64,000 nt of DNA from Adineta vaga (lineage: Eukaryota > Rotifera): NCBI GenBank assembly GCA_021613535.1, contig CP075495.1:4278001-4342000 (forward strand), read 5' to 3'. Position numbers and translations under genes: made by a program. Below are positions 61,501 through 64,000 of the stretch, piece after piece. The first letter of the stretch is position 1. Each line of letters opens with the position of its first letter. The notes below the pieces were generated by a model. That model saw only the letters and a list, made by a program, of their open reading frames with translations, was not told where the DNA came from and did no database searches.

Positions 61501-62601
61501 ATCACATACACTTGATTCAACCAATGAATAAAGCCATTGAACAACTTCATTCTGATTCATCACAGCATTCATTCCATCAACATAAAGCATCAATTGACCA
61601 AGGGCTAATAAATGAAAACAAGAAAAGAACAAACCATTGTATTCATTCGGTTGAATGAAATATCAATCTACCTCGTAAAATGTAATTTTGATAGTTTTGA
61701 TCAGCTGCTCCACCTATCTTTACTAGACATTGTAAACCTTGATTGTTAACAAATTCATGTACAAGATCTTTATCATCCTTAATCACACAAAATAAAACGA
61801 AACAAATATTCAAAAAATTCAATTCTATTGTTTGTTTGTTTTTTACTTGAAAAATTTGTTTTAATGAAAATAATGATCGTCGTAATTCTCGTCCATCGGA
61901 ATTTAGTAATTTATCTACCAAACGAATAATGTAAAAGATTCGCTATTCGTTTGTTTTTGTTTTCTTACCTATACAAGCATGGACACGTACACTTAATTGA
62001 GTCCGAAGGACAATTGACCATTTACGTCTAAAATTCAAAAGAATCAAAGAAATGCAATATGGTGATTAACACAGTAAGACAAGAAAAACGAAAGGGCACA
62101 TATTATGATTGATTGATAATAATAATAATATAGGAAGAAAGAAATATCTAATGAACCCATGTGGACCTATATAAACATGAATATAACTAACCCTTCTGTG
62201 AAAGCTTCAATATCTTCTCGTTGTTCATCAAGTGCTTGATCAAGATCAAGATAAGGTCCAAGTTCAGTTCGACTTCCATCTTGACGACATAGTTGAAGTG
62301 TACAATCAGCAACCTATCAAATGTACATATGTCATTCTATATTTGATTTTAATAAATCAAAATTTACTTGATGTGGCGCATTGAGAACTTTATGTATGCT
62401 ACTTAATTGATTGCTTAAAACAGTTGATTTAAGAAATGTAAATGTCGGTGGTCGAGCTGGTTCAGGTAGATTAACACTTGAAAATGGATCAGTATCATCA
62501 AGATATTGTACACGACATTGTAATGTTGATGAGTTACCATTTAATCCATTACTTTCACTATAAGTATTCGTTGTTGATGAAGCTAATGATGAACTCGACA
62601 T
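55593..62601 (-). CDS. FHOD: FHOD-type formin (GBD/FH3, FH1, FH2, DAD)
   Basis: About 20 exons over 7 kb, start [11 protein letters not shown] at 62601, stop at 55593 after AEVLGAGQN; roughly 1,200 residues. Order: an FHOD-specific N-terminus ([20 protein letters not shown]), FH3 armadillo region ([68 protein letters not shown]), an Arg/Ser-rich linker ([16 protein letters not shown]), coiled Ala/Gln-rich linker, a strongly Pro-rich FH1 (about 58790-59060), FH2 ([60 protein letters not shown]) and a C-terminal DAD ([10 protein letters not shown] then [12 protein letters not shown]). It nucleates and bundles actin; autoinhibition is released by Rho-family GTPase or ROCK phosphorylation near the DAD (family knowledge). 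An internal exon at ~60541 has an acidic Asp run. Confidence 0.92.
58790..59060 (-). repeat. Pro-rich FH1 coding repeat of the formin
   Basis: Tandem Pro-rich blocks separated by MMGG/MGG spacers (GGTGG-rich on the plus strand) encode the profilin-binding FH1 segment. The low-complexity sequence also yields spurious Gly- and Trp-rich open frames on the plus strand. Confidence 0.85.
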
Positions 62602-64000
62602 TATGTTCGATATTCGAACAGATTCATTTCAATTGAATTTTTTTAAATGACTCGTCCTACATTATCTAAAAGAAAACTAATGTATAACTATGCTTATTTT
62701 TTTCCTATATCTCTCTCTTTCTCGTTTATTATAGTGTCGAAGTAGATTAATTCTTTAGTGCTATTTTTTTCTGAAAAGGTCAAGTAGAAAAAAACAAGTT
62801 GAGTAAAAAAATAGATACACTGAATGAAACTCATTTCATCGAGATATCTCCCGTCAGAGGCGTATTCTCCTTTTTTTTTATGAAACTCGAAGGACTTTTT
62901 TCTTCTTTGTATGCATAAAAATGGACGTCAATATAAATATATCAGCGAGGGAAAGGCGAAAAAAATTGTTCTCCTAAGCGGGCGTAAACAGTCTATCTTG
63001 ATGATCAAATGAATATCAGCAGTATAACAACAAACTAGAAGAGAAAAACCAGTAGGTATCCTCATAACTTCTTTTTCTTTTTCCTGTTCTGCGTTCTTCC
63101 CGGACAAAAAAAAATACGAGAAAATTATGCAACGGAAGGGTACGTACAGAAGATTCTTCGTTGTATACATGTATATGTATATGTATATAACACTCAACAG
63201 AACAATGGAACCCAAAAGAAGAAAAGGAAAATGACGGCGTTTTGTACATATTTGCCAATGAGTATAGAGGGAGAAGAAAAAGAAAAGCTTATCTTTCTCC
63301 ACGCTTCCACTCTACGAACATCTCTCATCTTACCTCCTCCATATATATATATATATGTGTGTATGTGTATGTGTATGTGCATGTATATGTACATGCATAT
63401 ACGAAGGAGTTAAACATTGAAGAACTTGCTTTCTTTTCTCTTTCTTTTCTCGGTCTAATAACAGTAGTAAAGAGGCGAGAAAGATGTTGTTGTCTGCATA
63501 TTATTAGTATAGGCTAGTACAAGAAGAATAGAACAATATCAGTTTCTGACTTTTTTTTGTCTAACATGATGATTGATATTAATGAACAACGAGGCGAATG
63601 GAGTCATCGAGTCAAATATAGAGTTAGTGTTGACGATTAAGTATTTTTAATCGATCAAAAATAATTCTCCGAAAAAAACAAATCTTCGTACAATAGATTA
63701 GAACAAAAACAGAAACAAAACACTTCTCCTATACATTCTTACAAGAAGAAAGAAGAAAGAAAACAGCAGACGATGTCAAACAGTGTTCATATGTAAATGA
63801 CTCTCTATCAATCGGGTATAATTGCCTTTGTCTAATAATAGTCTGTCGTTTATAATCTCTCTTACCATCGATCGATGATCACCTTTTGAACAAAAGAATT
63901 CAATTGAATTTATATATTTATACATGTCTCAGAATGAGTTCGGTCATCGGGAGTAAAATTTCTTCTTCTTCTTCTCTACTTAATATAAAACTTAGAATAT
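62602..64000. other. Formin promoter side and right window flank
   Basis: About 1.4 kb without a supported gene. Short open frames near 62928-63517 arise from TA/TG repeats and A-rich tracts. No RNA gene recognised. The window may end before the next gene. Confidence 0.45.
63339..63401. repeat. TA / TG(TA) microsatellite
   Basis: Compound ATATATATATAT followed by GTGTATGTGTATGTG-like units and TATG/CATG steps over about 60 bp, with a related ATGTATATGTATA block near 63167-63188. Confidence 0.8.

Noticed and set aside
62928-63517. Several overlapping short open frames on both strands
   Set aside because: Composition follows the TA/TG microsatellite and A/T-rich tracts; no consistent coding signal.

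Overview
The window looks like nuclear DNA of a bdelloid rotifer (Adineta/Rotaria type). This is inference. The supports are very AT-rich sequence, compact genes broken by many 49-65 bp GT-AG introns, animal genes (BiP, novel PKC, RNPS1, PEX19, FHOD formin, SLC17 transporter), divergent intronless rhodopsin-like GPCRs, and a short secreted Asn/Thr-rich protein of a kind I associate with rotifers. I see no prokaryotic genes, no recognisable transposase or reverse transcriptase, no tRNA, no rRNA and no CRISPR array.

Left part (1-21 kb): a small secreted protein (-), an orphan GPCR (+), an SLC17-like anion/sugar-acid transporter (-), an ER Hsp70/BiP (+) convergent with a novel (epsilon/eta-type) protein kinase C (-), two tandem intronless GPCR paralogues (+), an EF-hand protein (-) and the exon-junction/splicing factor RNPS1 (-).

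Middle part (21.9-52.6 kb): the striking feature is a head-to-tail array of ten Rel/NF-kB-like genes, all on the minus strand, plus one decayed remnant. They fall into three blocks. A, B and C (21.9-28.4 kb) have a Rel N-terminal domain followed directly by a CPxC tail. D, E and F (29.1-35.1 kb) have a Rel N-terminal domain only. G, H, I and J (36.8-39.0 and 42.5-52.6 kb) are full Relish/p105-like proteins with a Rel N-domain, an IPT dimerisation domain, a Cys-x-x-Cys motif and ankyrin repeats. H and J share a ~600 bp nearly identical tract that includes introns, which suggests recent duplication or gene conversion. Several of the genes carry GGGAAAAAAC(C)-like sequences 100-290 bp upstream of the start codon, consistent with autoregulation by kB-type sites. 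Between G and H lies a 3.5 kb gene-poor interval with an NF-kB pseudogene and a 157-bp-arm inverted repeat.

Right part (53-64 kb): the peroxisomal import receptor PEX19 and a complete ~7 kb FHOD-type formin, both on the minus strand, followed by 1.4 kb of non-coding flank with a TA/TG microsatellite.

Exon boundaries were read by eye from splice signals and reading-frame continuity. Genes for which exact exons are listed are well supported. For the others the outer limits are better supported than the internal junctions.
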